From the NCBI GenBank assembly GCA_014338405.1, contig JTDE01000449.1, positions 118,363-182,362 on the forward strand: a DNA stretch of 64,000 nucleotides. Reading direction: 5' to 3'. This stretch comes from Paragonimus skrjabini miyazakii (lineage: Eukaryota > Platyhelminthes > Trematoda > Plagiorchiida > Troglotrematidae). The notes below the pieces were generated by a model. It saw only the letters and a program-made list of their open reading frames with translations, had not been told where the DNA came from and did no database searches. Shown here one piece after another: positions 49,632 to 63,600 of this stretch. The stretch's first letter is position 1, and the number at the start of each line of letters is the position of its first letter. Made by a program: the position numbers and the translations under genes.

Positions 49632-52600
49632 AATTAAATGACCTTCAGCAGAAAGGCATTTAGAAAGAAGAAAATTCCGGGTTTAAAATTAACCGTATTT
49701 CATTAGATTTGTAGTCATAATTTTTTTCGGTTTATTGGTCGGATTTGTAAATTATATATACATTGTATGTTATGTAGATTTTATACACATGAAGCTGGAC
49801 TGAAGCAAACGGGTTTTATGTTTTCAACTTTATCGACTTTCGTACAAAATGTGTTGGGACGTACACAAATGAAATATTTCTGACATAATGAGTTTGATAC
49901 CAAATTTGCTATACCGGTTTCAAAGAATAAAACTTATTATATTAAAATTAATTATTTCCTAAAGTCTTATCAAATGCCTTGCATTTGGAAAGCAACCAAA
50001 TCATTAGCATAATTTACTGGTCTTCGACATTTATGAAACTTCCTGGAATTCACGTTGTAATCCACAAGATCAGTTTGATTTAGTAGAATTGTCCTAATGG
50101 TCTGAGTGTACTGCTTTCAAAATGTGAAATTGTCTGTTAAAGCCGGAACCATTGATTAGTTCTTCTCAGTTAAATTATTCAAAATGTATTTGTTGTTAAG
50201 TTTCAACATTTCTACCTGACACACTAAATATGAATGTCATATTTATCTATGCATTCCTTTGGACTATTCAGAGTATAGGTTGGCCTTCCATATGACCTTG
50301 AGCAAAAAATTAACTCACTTTATTGACATCGGAGATCACATGAAAAACAATGTAAATAACGCGCGATAAACACAGAATGCGATATGTTTGGAACCGGTGG
50401 GAAGAAGATTTTGTTCAACACGATAATGTTTTTGAATTTATTTTCAAAGCTTTTTAAGGGTGCCTCATAATTACTATGAATGTTGAATAGTTTTAAAGAA
50501 GAGAAACGGAAGACTGTCAAACGGTTTGTATTAATTCATATTTGGCGGCGGCACACTCGTATCGGAATAGTTCGTGCAAACTACGAGAGTGGCAAAGATG
50601 ATGTTGAACTAGATAACAGTGAAACAGTTAGCACTAAGAGAAAACCTACCCTTGGACTATGGCAATGATCATTTTGGGACTGTTTATTAATGTGGTGGTC
50701 TCGAATTCTCGTTGAAAACATAATTATGTAAGCAGTGGACCATAATTTATGACTGCTAAATGATACACACGGTTGATGATGTTTCAGTGACCTTTTTAGC
50801 AACATGTTGTCGCGGTGTCCACGTGATACTCAGGAAGTGTACTTCTGATATACAAAGTGATACTCATTTCGCAGCAACGACGATGGAGGTTACGTTGTTG
50901 AATTGTACCGCTAAAAACGAATAACTTAAAAACGTTATCTCACCATTGAAAAATGTACGCAGTTTGATGTTTGATTCATTAACCTTCAAATTTACTTGAA
51001 CGTGTTTCACGGAAGTTTATGAGAATGCTACTTCAGGATTAACAATGAATGGTTTTGTGAACAATTGTATGGAGTAACCTATCAGAATACCTCTAACCAT
51101 CATCACGGTTTTACCGACAATTGACGAAGAAGTCCAGTGTAATGAATGTTAAAAACATGCCACAAAACGTTCTAAAAAGCAGAGTTTACAAGTTTACAAC
51201 GGCAAAACTGGGAAGTTGCCAAAGGTTTATGGAAAGGACAGTGAACGCATGCACATACGAAAACAGTGAAAGTTTCCACTGGGTACAAAAGGTGACTTCT
51301 TCCGTTCACAAATCGAATTTCCCCCATTTTTTCTCAATAATTCTCGTATGGTTAGCCAAATGGAAAGCAGTTCTTATCGGTTTTGATGAATTTCTCGTAA
51401 CGAATAAATAACCGTGAGGTACTTTTGGAAATCTTTGTTTACGCGCTTGTCCTGTTTAGTGTGAGCAGCCTGCGGAACTTAGCGCAGGAACGAAAACGGT
51501 TATCAACGGACCGTTGACGGCCGTGGCATTCTAGTTCATTGGTTTATAACATTGGCTGCACGTAACTTTCGTACATCTTTCCTTTCACATACTGCGCGTC
51601 AGCAGCGGTTTTGAGGCGTCACCTGCACGAGACCTCCGTGACTTCTTACCATGTGATCATAAACTATCTAAACCACAGGAGCACATTAGCCTGATCTGAC
51701 TATCCGCCTGTTATTGTTTGTTGGCAAATAGAGGCACTGGAAATCATGGAACGATGATGTAGAAAATACCGCCGTCGAATGGATAGTAGCCCACTCACAT
51801 GCAAACTGACTTTTGCGTTCTCGTCTGTATTAAAAAGAGGAAATACATTTTTGAAAAACGCTGTTAATACGTGCGACGTCAACTTAACCAGGTCCATTTT
51901 TATGCATAACAAAAAAGAACGGTGCCGCGTGATTTTCTTCGCTGTCCAGCAAAACATGCGATGCACACAACCCACCCAACACACCCAATACTGTTGTGTC
52001 GAACCATAGGGACATCATAGTACTAGTTTCCGTGTCACCGCATGTGCAATCAACCCCCACTTTATGAATTTAGTATCTAGCCGTTTGCACACTATTATTT
52101 TGTTCTACTACATTTGTACGCAGAAATGCGCCTGATGTGTATCAAATGTAACTCGGACGGAAAGATCAAAATGGTGGATGTGCACCATAAAACTCGTCGA
52201 ATTGACTGAATGAAGTTTACCATGTGATTTTTGCTTAAAGTTATATCATACGTACGTGAAACTGTATGCAGCTTCTCGTGATCTTGTGGACTTGGTTGGT
52301 TGTGAATTTTGTCAGAGCGACTGATACACCGGCCGCCTCCTTACGGTCACTTTAGTGGGAGCGGAAAGAAAGAATCACAGCGTGAGAAACAAAGTGTCGA
52401 TATAAAACTTCAAATGCTACTCGCTGGATTATACTTACGGCGATACTCTAGTTTTTAGACATATATGATTACGATGGTTCAATTATATGTGAGGATTTTC
52501 ATTTCATTTGTGTGCAATGAAATGGCAATAAGATTTGTTCAATCCAAGGGTAGATTATGACAAACGTAATATGTTGTTTGCCTGAAGTTGTTTGGTTGCA

Positions 52601-53952
52601 ACCTCTCCAAGAAAATAACTGTGTGGATTGTTTCTTATTTTGATATGCAAGTAAATTTTGTAGTCTACAAGCTGCACAGCCATCTGATGGAACTATGTTG
52701 ATTGATCTGTTGGAAATGTTCTATATTAAACTTAAGTTGTACACAGTGAACAATCACAAAACAACTTTCATATTCAGCTGATCTCTAACCCAGCTATTTT
52801 ATCGCAAACAAACCAACACTACACCGGATGATAATAACAACCCATAAGGATTCGGGTTTATAACTTTGAACTGTAAAGATTATCCGGTTTCATATTGCAG
52901 TAATCTGACTAAACATCTCTCGCCAACTTCTGAAATATTATTTCTCCGTACGAATATTCGTTGTTTCCTATCCCCGATTTCTTCAAGACGTAGCCAATAA
53001 GCCAATGATTCCATTTTCATTCTGCGAAATCAATCTCGTTGAACCAGTTAAAAACTAGAATGAAGCTGAACGAGTTCGCGAGTGTTCCACAGTAAAGTTT
53101 TCTTTCTTTGCGCATCAGTTCAGACTGTCCTTCTTTAAGACACAAAGAGCATAGCCCAAATGAACAATGGCTTACCGGGCTGCAATCTTATACTCGTCCA
53201 ATACGCTTATGTCAGTGAGCTTTACAAATCCGTACAATTATTGCAAGTAAACGAAATTTCCAATAACGCAGAAGATCCTGACGAGCAATGGAAAAATTTT
53301 ACCGTTTAACTTATCTTACGTTCCTATATACGCGAAAGAGGAACTGGATTAGCTGAACAAGAATACGGTTTAATTACACGATGGTTATCGTACTAAAGTT
53401 CCTATGTATCATTCAGTTTTATAATATGCTTGCTGAAATCTATCCCCCCTCCAAATGAAGCAAACAATAATTTAGGGAGATAATCACCGTCTGCAGAATT
53501 TACGTTGAGAGTGAACATCCCTTTAACAGTAATCTACAATACGGGTTAGCATGAAATCATCATGTTACCATCCTGAAATAGTGCATGTTAAATGGTCATT
53601 ATTTAATGCCTGCTGTTAAAGTGATCGCAATATTGATTTATGGATTTTATTTTACTAATTGTATAGAAATTGATAAGACTGCTATAGTCTTGCTGCCTTT
53701 TCCTTTGAATACTTGCGCTGTATACGGAACTATCGATTGTTTCCTATAAAACAAATATTTTCCAGTTGATAATGGTGGACATTCTGACTACTTGGATAAC
53801 TGGCCGACAAATTTTGTGGTTAATTATGCAATAATGAGGGCGGAATTTAGTCAGTATGCTTTTCTAACAACAGTTCACCACCGTTCACCAAACCAGTTTC
53901 TAGATGTCTAGCCGTGATGTTTTTCTTTGCAAGAAGCTTATCCTTCATTTTT

Positions 53953-53969
53953 ATTTTGATAATCAAAAT
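53953..53969. repeat. 8-bp palindrome in AT-rich hairpin
   Basis: ATTTTGAT, one base, then ATCAAAAT. With flanking ATTTTT and AAAAAT tracts the hairpin extends imperfectly on both sides. It is a minor AT-rich foldback. Confidence 0.75.
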
Positions 53970-55474
53970 AAAGATAAAAATTAGAGTCACGTGATTCAAC
54001 TGAAGCAACTGACAAGTGATGCCAAACTTGTGGTCTCTAATCAACAGGGATCCGTGAACCGCTTACCAATTGTTTTTTCTCATTCTTATACAAATATCTG
54101 ACGCTGTAAATTTATCTCAATGAATATGCTTTCACTTTATGGAGTAGAGAGCAGATCAAAACTAAACATCTGTTATTTAAGCAGTTGTAATTTATTTTTT
54201 ATATAGTACTGAAAACGTAAGACTAAGTTAATCATCATTCCTTGGATAATGTATATTGGTGTTGTGTATGATGTATGCCATGATGGATTGAAACAAAGCC
54301 TACTCCATCCTCTTTTAGTACCACTTGGTGCTTATGTTGACCGACTGCAGTGCGTTCAAACAAACATCCATCATGTGTTTTAAGATGGGTGGGTAATAAT
54401 AAGCTAATTAACTACAGTTACTTCTAGTTTTATGCGTTCATCAGCAGGTGAACTATCCGGAAAGCCAACTAAACTGACACCCACCGGTGATCTTTCTTTT
54501 CAATTTTTAAGCTGCAATTAAAATGTGTTGTGTATGAATATCCTTTATGCTCAAACTAACAACACAAACAATATTGAATGTGAAAACTTATGTGTACAGA
54601 AGCTGGAAAAGGTTGAATGAAACCAGTTTTGAGTTATGATTCTCCCTCAAGACTAATCGATTTCCCCGTTGTTAATTCCAACAGATTAATTCGAATTGAT
54701 GTCCATCTGGCAGGTTGTTTGACTTATTGTTCTGCCCTCTGTGTTCAGTTATTTACTTTTGCAGATATCACTGAAAAATGATGAATTTTAGTTGGTCGTT
54801 TGCTAAACATCTGGAATTCCTCTGTTATCTATGAGTTGGTATTAACGTCATAGGATATGGGCAACCATTTTCTACGTGTATACTAACCACTGAGCGAAAT
54901 GTGGCACAGTTAAATGTGAACGATTTGTTCTCAAACCAATATCTGACGAAGGGTTTGAATTTATTAAGAGCAGGTAGATTGAATGAAATTTGAAAAGAAA
55001 GCCCAAGTAATTTTAAACAACACGCTATCCGTTACTGTTGTATTTTTGTCCCAGGTATATAGCTATTTCAATATTAGTGCTAGGTTGATAAGCCATCAGA
55101 TTGATAAAATTGCAAATAACATTATGTAGTTATTGTGATTGGAGATATTGATCGGGTTTGAAGTAAGGACAGATGTAATGGATCAGATTCCTAATGATGC
55201 ACCAAACAAGCTTCTGGTGAACGAAGAGCTGTTAAGCAAGTCATGCAATCGGATGCAATCCGAAGAGTCTATTATGATAAAATCTTTAACGTCTAGCCTT
55301 CAGTTTAAACTCTCACGAATGAATGCACGCACAGTTCGTCTGTTCTTTTCAACTTGTCGGGTGAAGTTAAGTATTGATGGTAAGTGGATTAAACTGCTCG
55401 TCAGGCTCAACAAATCTGTGTGGGCACATAATAAATAGATCACATTCTCATGGCCGGCCAATGAATCAGACGCA

Positions 55475-55492
55475 GATTACAGTGATTACAGT
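55475..55492. repeat. 9-bp tandem duplication
   Basis: GATTACAGT occurs twice head to tail. Minor. Confidence 0.85.
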
Positions 55493-57325
55493 GAGCCGAT
55501 TATATGTGCGCCAGATGTACCTCAGTATGTAAAACCTCAATAAGCTAATACAAATAGCCAAGTTATAAAGTTTTGTTCAAAATGGTTTAAAGGGGCAAAG
55601 TTGATTTTAAAAGTATCCGGACCCAGTAGCTTATGGTTAATAACGGCTACATGTATTGCGATTTGAATAAATTCTTGCTGTCTCTTGAGAACAACCAAAA
55701 CTAACTTATAGCAAATGTTTCAGTTAGCGTCAAGTGTTTATGGACAACTTCGGACGGTATACTTTACACTAAATGGTCGTTCGCCTGAATATACCTGCTA
55801 CCTTAGGGTTTATGGTAACTGGGTTTAAGTCGAAATATGATATAAAGGTAGACATTCTCCGGTGAAGCTAAAGTAGCTACAGATACGTTATAATAGTGTA
55901 TAAACAAATGCACACCCCCACCGTATTTTCATAGCGAATGTTTTAGTGCAATACTCACTACGTTTCACTTAACGTACTATCGCTTTCCTAACTCAGATTT
56001 CTTATTCACGACACATCACTATCTCCATTAAAACTTCGGTTATAATTCTACGCCCTTATAATTGTTCGTCCACTGTAAAGTCTTTCTGATCTCCGCCTAC
56101 CATTTCCAAAATTTTTACTTCAGTTCTCTTAGTGCTGACTGGTCTGACAAACGTTTTCCCGAGCTGTTCATCTTTAAAGGCCTTTGCTCTACGGCACGGC
56201 TTGTTAGTAGTATGTCCCTACATATCGAAACATCCCAGTCTCCACCAAAGACGACTATCATTTCGCGTGCTGTACAGAAACTATACCTCACTAATCTGAA
56301 AAACACGCTTCAGCTCAGTTTGTTCTAACTTTCACAATCCTGCAGACTGTTTGACGGACACTGTGCAAGCAAATGCGTAAAATGGATTTGAACAGATTAT
56401 ATGAATCACAGCGATAAACAACACCATTGTTCATCCTCAGATGTGAATGTTATTCGGATGTAGGACTGAAAAATAAATTCAGGCCGTACATTTTTTTTAC
56501 TTCTGGACGTCCATGAGGAAATTATTGGTAAGCAACAATACCTAAACTAACAATACTACATAAGATTCATAAGATCAACCAGTCATTCTTGAAGTATTGT
56601 CCAATGAAGCACTGGCCAGCCACGGTTTGGTACATATATGAACAATTAACAAACCCAAAAAAGAGCCAATCTTGTTACTGCTTCGAAGTAAGGTGGTTGG
56701 AAGATGGATGTATGTGTATTAGGAACGATCAGGTTTCAACAGTTGTTAAATTGTAGTGATCAAAGTTCTTGACTTATTGTTCGTTATACTACGTCTCGGT
56801 AAATCTGATGGCTAGTAGCGACGTTGTTATTGAGATGCACCATTTAAATTTTAAGTTAGTATGGTACTACTCATTAATGTCTGCAGACATTTTTGATAAC
56901 ACAAAACTTTACAAAATAAACGAGTGAATCATTAAAAACTCTGATGTACATTTGGTTTAGATCATTTCACCTGATCTATGATTAAAAAAACACATTTACC
57001 AAACTACTGTTAATTAATGCATGATCGTCACCGAGCCACATGGTCTGTTCACTACTCTGGTGAACAAAGCCATATTCATAAGAAATCAATCTTGCAAACA
57101 GCTGCTTTCAGTAATTTTCATCAGGATTTTACAGATACACAGGGTAAGTACGAGTCATTTGTAAAAATTATAACGAATTAAGTAGGTCACTAAAATCACA
57201 GAAATGGTACTGATCACAGTCTACTGATATAGGGTGGGATTGTCAATGAATGCGTCGGAGTGTTTCACATGCCCGTCTTGAGACATGCGTTCGTCGGTGT
57301 CAAGTGGTTCACGCTTGCTCGGGTT

Positions 57326-57640
57326 TCAAGTGGATGTGGATTGTTTTTGGGCACACAGGTAGCAGTTGTGGAATCTGATATCAGTAGCCTGGACCGTCGA
57401 TAACAGTCGCACTCTGACAGCTGTGTAGGTCACTCGGAACGCTTCATCTGGATTTATTTGATGACCAGTATTTGATGTCAAGCAAGTGGAAGCCAATTGC
57501 ACTGGAAATGAGGTTTCTCGAAATTCTGCGAAGCCATTTCGGCAGGTGGCCCCGAATCCTTTCCGACAGCCACCTTGTAATTCTCCCGACGTTACCGGCT
57601 TGACAACAACATGCGAGACAGTAGATACAGATTCACCAGT
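57326..57640 (-). pseudogene. Penelope-like element remnant 4: GIY-YIG endonuclease
   Basis: The best-preserved nuclease tail of the four PLE copies. On the minus strand from about 57623 it reads YCLACCCQAGNVGRITRWL (family Y.FTC.C...YIGRTTR.L), then SERIRGHLPKWLRR (family R..EHLP.WL) and SSAIGFHLLD. A one-base shift then moves the frame, and it continues TGHQINPDEAFRVTY, RLLSTVQATDIRFHN, CAQK to a stop at 57326-57328. The YIG signature has become NVG, while the following GR is kept. Zinc-ligand-like cysteines remain. No RT motifs were found upstream on the minus strand (57.64-58.8 kb), so the copy is probably 5'-truncated. It is closer to consensus than remnants 1 and 3 in the last 60 residues and may belong to another subfamily. 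Confidence 0.85.
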
Positions 57641-60600
57641 CTAACATTTAACACCTACAAAATGATAGAACCACTTAGCCGTCTATTTTATTTAACCGTC
57701 AAATTCTCATTTCCAGCGCTAACACAGAGGGCTGGTTATCCATATCACGTTGAATAACCACAGCCTCGGTTTACCGCCAGACTTCGAAAGACATAGGACG
57801 GTAGACCAAACATCTGTTCAAAAGGACCAAGAAACATCTTTTAAGTAGTGTGTGTTACTCACCCGTGTCTATGCGGTAATAAAACTGGTGATCAACCATT
57901 TGAAAAGTGAATATATATATGTCGGTCATCTTGTTCCCATGAGAACGAAACGTTTGGAATTGTGTCACCACTTGTATTTCAACAGTTTTAAGTTTAACGT
58001 ACATTATATACACTGTATACAGGTGTACTATACGTCACATGTATATAGATGTTAAGTACCACCTAATAATCCTGTGGGTAGATTTACCAGCCTGCGACAG
58101 AGATGTCGCAAATAGTAAATACTCCTGTTACCACCATACGAACATTAATAATTTGTTTCCACTCAAATAGAAACCTCGACGAATGAATATTTCCTTCAAC
58201 AACTCCCCGAGCCAAACACTCGAACGTCTAACCATGCATTGCCAAAGTTTCCAAAATGTTTCGTATTACTGCCGTAATTTTCTTAGCGCAGCTTATTCAC
58301 ATACTTCTTCACCATCAAACATGACTGATCTTTAGTATATTGGACTTATAGTGTGATCGATAAATGATTGGTCGATATAAATAACCAGTCTGTCTAGAAA
58401 ACCACATTGTTTTGAAAGGATCCTTTCCCGTAAGTAGCAGCTCTAACAACACTGAATTTACCCCGTAAATTGTATTCTAAGCAAAACTAACGGCGCACAA
58501 TAAATCAGCTTTTTGTAGCAGTATCGTTTCACTTACTTCCCCTAATTACCATCCCCACGTAATCGTGGTGTAACGGGCATTCATTTGGCTACTACAAGCA
58601 CCTGCCTAGATGTACGTGAAAACGTGTCAGGTGACTTGGACGGGGATTGTAGACTTTGATCGATTAGTTTATCATCGAATATCTCTTACACTTACATTTT
58701 ACACCGAGTTGGTTCGTGTGTATTTTGAAATAAACTTGGACCTTTCATTTGGATGTAGGCGAACTGAACGGGGATGAGAGAAAATCAATTTTCAAAGACG
58801 CATAGTGTTGAAACTATTTTGAACTCACGGTTGTCACAGTGTGGGCAACTTGTTTTGTGATGCGTGAAAAATGTTGACGTGTGACAAACTTTGCTGATTA
58901 AGGTAAACTGTCCCAAATTTGCCAGTGCTAGTTTCCAATAGTAAAAAATGCTGTCAATTTTTACATTAACTCACATAATCGAGTAAAACAGCGAACACAT
59001 CTAACTAGTTGAATGTTCAAGACGTATTGCATTCGCAATCCAAGTTTCCCAGGAAGGAGAAACATATTCGTCATAAACAAATCAAACAGACAACAGTCGA
59101 TTTAAATTTTTGAATGTGTTTCATTGTGGAATTTTGTATAACGTATATAACGATTCGATAAAAGTACTGATCGTCTTCCTCCGTTTGAATATCACAAAAA
59201 TGACCGTTTGCTTATCTTCCTTACGGATCAATCATTTTGTTGTTCAAAGTGAAACAACACACTTTAAAAATTATTTATTTTCCGGCGGTATTTTCGTATT
59301 CCGTCAAAAACAAACACTTCAGTTTCATCCTGGTTTATATTGCTTAGAGGAAACTCCGTAAAAGCTGATCCGTAACGCAGTTCACAAAATGGCTCTAAAC
59401 CTTAAAGGGATTACGAATTTGCAATTGGTCTCTAGCCAGACAACTCACATTTTGTAGGTTGTATGAAATACAAATTAATTATTCATTATAGGTATTCAGG
59501 TCAATAAAATGTCTTGTGCATTCTGAAAGATGAACTGTATGCTTTTTCTTACGTGCGCACATCTCTAGCGAATGGAAGACGTTGAAATACTTATGCCCAG
59601 GTCATAAAATTATTAGTCGAACTGTGGACTTTATGGTCCGGTCAAGGAAACTGGCCTCAGTCACTATCACTTGTGAAACATGTCCACTAAGTTAGTTCGG
59701 GGATTACTTCAAGAATGACAAAATTGAGTTTTTGTAGAGATCAACCTAAATAGAGATAAACGGAGGAGTTATTATTCTGGATAAGTGCATGTGAATGTCA
59801 CTACAAGGATCTGATGGAGGAGGGTAAAACATATTTCGACAAATATGAATATAAACAATGGGTTACATTCAATGGGGATTTCTTTGAAACCTGTTCCCAC
59901 ACTCTGAATAAGTGAGCAACAACAAACCCGACAGATTGATTATGGGGAGTGCCGCTGTAACGGGAGAGATGTTTTAGGGATCTGTCAAAATGTACAGTCT
60001 TTTGAAAACAAACCAGGGAATGCAGCAGAGGAACACTACACCCGGCATAGAAGCATACAGGCTTTAATAAAACGACCTTGCGGTTAGCGAGGAATGCACA
60101 CTGAAGTCAAGCGCCCCGGACTTTGGTGAACATATCAATAACATGAAGTGGCTGTCTTGTCGCTACCCAAAGTAACCTCTGGATAGCTAGCACAAAGCAA
60201 CCGAGGTAAAAGTTCATTATTTCTATGAAGAAAGCAGTACGCGTTAGAAAGTTTTTCTACTGATTCCCAGTCATCAATGGAAATGTCAACATCTCTGGAT
60301 GTGTTTAGATAAAATGCGAAGCTGACCAACTTGCTAGCTAGGGTAGACTGTTCAACAAGTCAGAGGGATACAACCGAATCGGGTGTTTGATCTTCAACAT
60401 CCCATTTACTGCACGGTAAATGAGCCAGTGATAAGTGAGAAGGAGAACTGACCGCCGATTTAAGTGAATCGACTAAGGTTTGTGAAGTAATCACACAAAA
60501 GCTCGATAGCTGAATGTTGAATTCCGGACTCTCTGAAAGCTTCCGAAAGCTTCGTTCTGATCTAAGAGACGTATTCGGATGCCTCTTGATTTTCTAACAC

Positions 60601-63600
60601 GTGACTACAGAATGGAATGAATTAGACAAGCAGTAGCATTCAGGGTTGAGCATAGGCGGCAATAGTCAGAGTGACTAAAATCAGTGATATACACTTGAGC
60701 TTCCATTCGACCAAGAATGATTTAAAAATATTCAATGCTGCCCATGTACATTGAAATAAATTTGGTAGCTTCTATTTCGGGAGTTGGCTTTACACATGCT
60801 GTCCCCCAAAAAACAGCAATTTTTTATCGTCTGAACTGTTGTGCGAATAGCTCAGTGAGAGACTGACATAAAATGTTCACTTTTCTCTTGCGAACAATCG
60901 GAGTTAAGTGGTCAGGTCCGCTGGCTGTGCTGAATTTCAATCAGACGGGTTCTTTGCGAATAGTTGAGCACTCAAGTGGAGTAGAGAAATCATTGGAAAA
61001 CAAAAACTCCATAGGAACTGTTATTCTGTTACAATTACGACTGAGTTCTTCACCGTCAGCAGCCAGTCAGTAGACGTGAATGAGTTATGCAGTACAGGTT
61101 AAGACGCACTAGCTCGATGCGTCAGTGGATCAACACCGCACGTAACATTCAGTGTTGTTGTTTACACTGATGATTTAATGACCTCAGGAATTTTGGTAGT
61201 GTCAGACCACTGAGCGTATTGTCACATTTAACCAACAAATATATGTGTAGTTTGACAATGATCGTGAAACGCGGCGGTTAACCAGTTTATGAATCGCATA
61301 AAAAATAATGCTGATCCTAAAAGTGAAAATAAACGGCATTTCCTACAAGTTCCTATTTCAGGAAGAGTTGGATTTCATCAGAGATATGCAAACGCGTTCA
61401 CTAAGGTGGATGTGCCGGAAATTCTCATTATATAAGTTGATCACTTCCGAAAGCTTCAGCAAAACTGTCACATTGTTTTTGGATTTTATTGCTGCTTCAA
61501 TAACCACTCTTCTATGGATAGAACTATCCCGGCGTAAGCTGTGGATCAGGTAGATGCGGTATGAATTCCAACGTATCATCGAATCCTGCTCATATACGAA
61601 ATAACTAAGACTGAAACCTATGAAATTTATCCAAAATCTGAAAGAACGATCTTCAAACATCATTGTGGATACTGGTGGGTACTCCTGAATTCGTATGTTC
61701 GTTTTATGAAATAATTTGCCTCAGATGGACAATGGTGTTCTTGTTCGTTAACTGGCTGTCTAAGGTTTAACTATGTCAAGAGGGATTTTCACGTATGAAG
61801 ATACTGACTGTGCAGTCACCCTAATTGAAAGTATCGACAGCTACTATCCAGACCACTTCTGTGGCTAAAGACTTGGCAAACGTTTTATTAACTTCCGCAG
61901 AGGTGCTGCTCTCTTATATGATATATTATATGATCCACTCACTTCGCAAATGCAAACATGGATAGTGAAGTGGCCTTTCTTCAGTTCTATTTGTCTCTAA
62001 ATTATTCTCTGCACGAGATTTTCAATTCTTTTTGTTGCTTTGAAATTAAATTTTCGGATTTTTTGTTACATCAGTACGTTACAACAGAGACGTAAAACGC
62101 TTTCATACCGCTTTCCTTAACACTCTGGTTCAGACCAAAAACAAACAAGCACACACTTGAACGAACAGTACAACTAAACATACGATAAGGACAAAGCTAT
62201 GTTCTGTCCGCGTGCGCAAACTAATCAGTATTTCCGGCCAGTCTCTTCCTCAAGAGTTTTAATAAAGTGCCAGCTTCTCCCTAGCTATTGGTGCTGTAGA
62301 CTTTACCAGGGTGTGCCACCTATTGAAGATCATAGCAAGGTGCATAGCGAAATGACGTCCGCATCCAATCTGAGCTTATTTGGTCAAGATGATCCCTCTG
62401 TCTAGCGCATCAGTTTGTCCTAATATTTGCTATCTATGAGAGACAATCTATAATCCTGATTACATTTTCTTCTCGCTAGTTCTACTGAATTTCCCAGCAG
62501 GAAAAAAAATATAACCAAAACGGAACTTACGTAATGGTGATGCTCACATCACTTTCTATTAGCACTGAGATAAATTTTTTAAGCTCGAAATGTGCGCGTT
62601 TAATACTGGACCACAAATTCTACCACAAAATCTGGGAAATCTTGAAGGTTATAGATTATTTAATTACACCCTCTTACTCAGACACACGTTCGTGACACGA
62701 GGTGGAAATATGATTGAAACAGAACAACTAACGATTATTTATTACAGTTTGGTCCTTTTTCACTTGATGCGCACCACCCCTATTCAGAGATCAGATCAAC
62801 GTCTTCGGCTAAAATAAGACATTCTGGACAAACATTGTTATCATTAATCATACTTAAGGAATGTAGGGAGTCTTCATACCAGTTACTGGCATCGTCATTG
62901 GCTCGTTGTTTCGCACATCACAAAAGTGCAGGCGCTTGGACGACAATAATCGTCAGGCCAGTCTCTAAAAATAGAACAGTTACTGTTCGTCAGGTTTTCT
63001 ACAGTTCTGTGCCATAGACAGTAATTAATTTATCTGATTAGCGGAGACAGCGATGGAACATCACGAACTCTGGTTAAATTGCCTCAAATTTATCGCACTT
63101 TACCCTTGTCTACAGAACCTACAGGTGGTCACGTCAGTTTTTCATACGATAACTGGGCATTTATCGAGAAGACTACTTTGACGTTACTATCAAAGCTTCA
63201 CATGCCTAACCTTCAGTACTCCGGCATCAATTTTTACTAATAGGATAGCTGAGTTATCTAAATTGTAATGGGCAGCCCTTGTCGCCAGTCACCAGTGGCC
63301 TCAAAGTTTTTCAAGGTGCAACCCTCTCTTTTCCACGGTCTCATATCAAACCAGAGTTGTTCTAAGTCTTGAACATACGTCGTAACCAAATATTTATAAA
63401 CTGCGCCGCTATATATTAAAACAATGCCATTTCGGACGTCCCATTCAAAGCATTTCTTGAAACAGGCAAGTTGGTCAAAGTCCTTCGACATCTCTTCAAA
63501 CATTTAACCATGTTCAAAAGCTGTTGTCATTTATAACGTTGGTAAAGACTAGGAACATCATGATAGTTATATATCTCTGCTTCTAACTAATAAACATCAA

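Larger units (their letters stand above)
49632..57325. other. About 7.7 kb with no recognised gene
   Basis: The longest frames are 99 codons (plus, 55139-55438) and 96 codons (plus, 51121-51411). The 55.1-kb peptide is soluble-looking, without a known motif, and could be an isolated exon, but nothing supports that. A small hairpin at 53953 and a 9-bp duplication at 55475 are listed separately. Confidence 0.4.

Noticed and set aside
55139..55438. 99-codon plus-strand open frame that looks soluble
   Set aside because: No recognisable family, splice context or neighbour; kept only as a remark in the stretch description.
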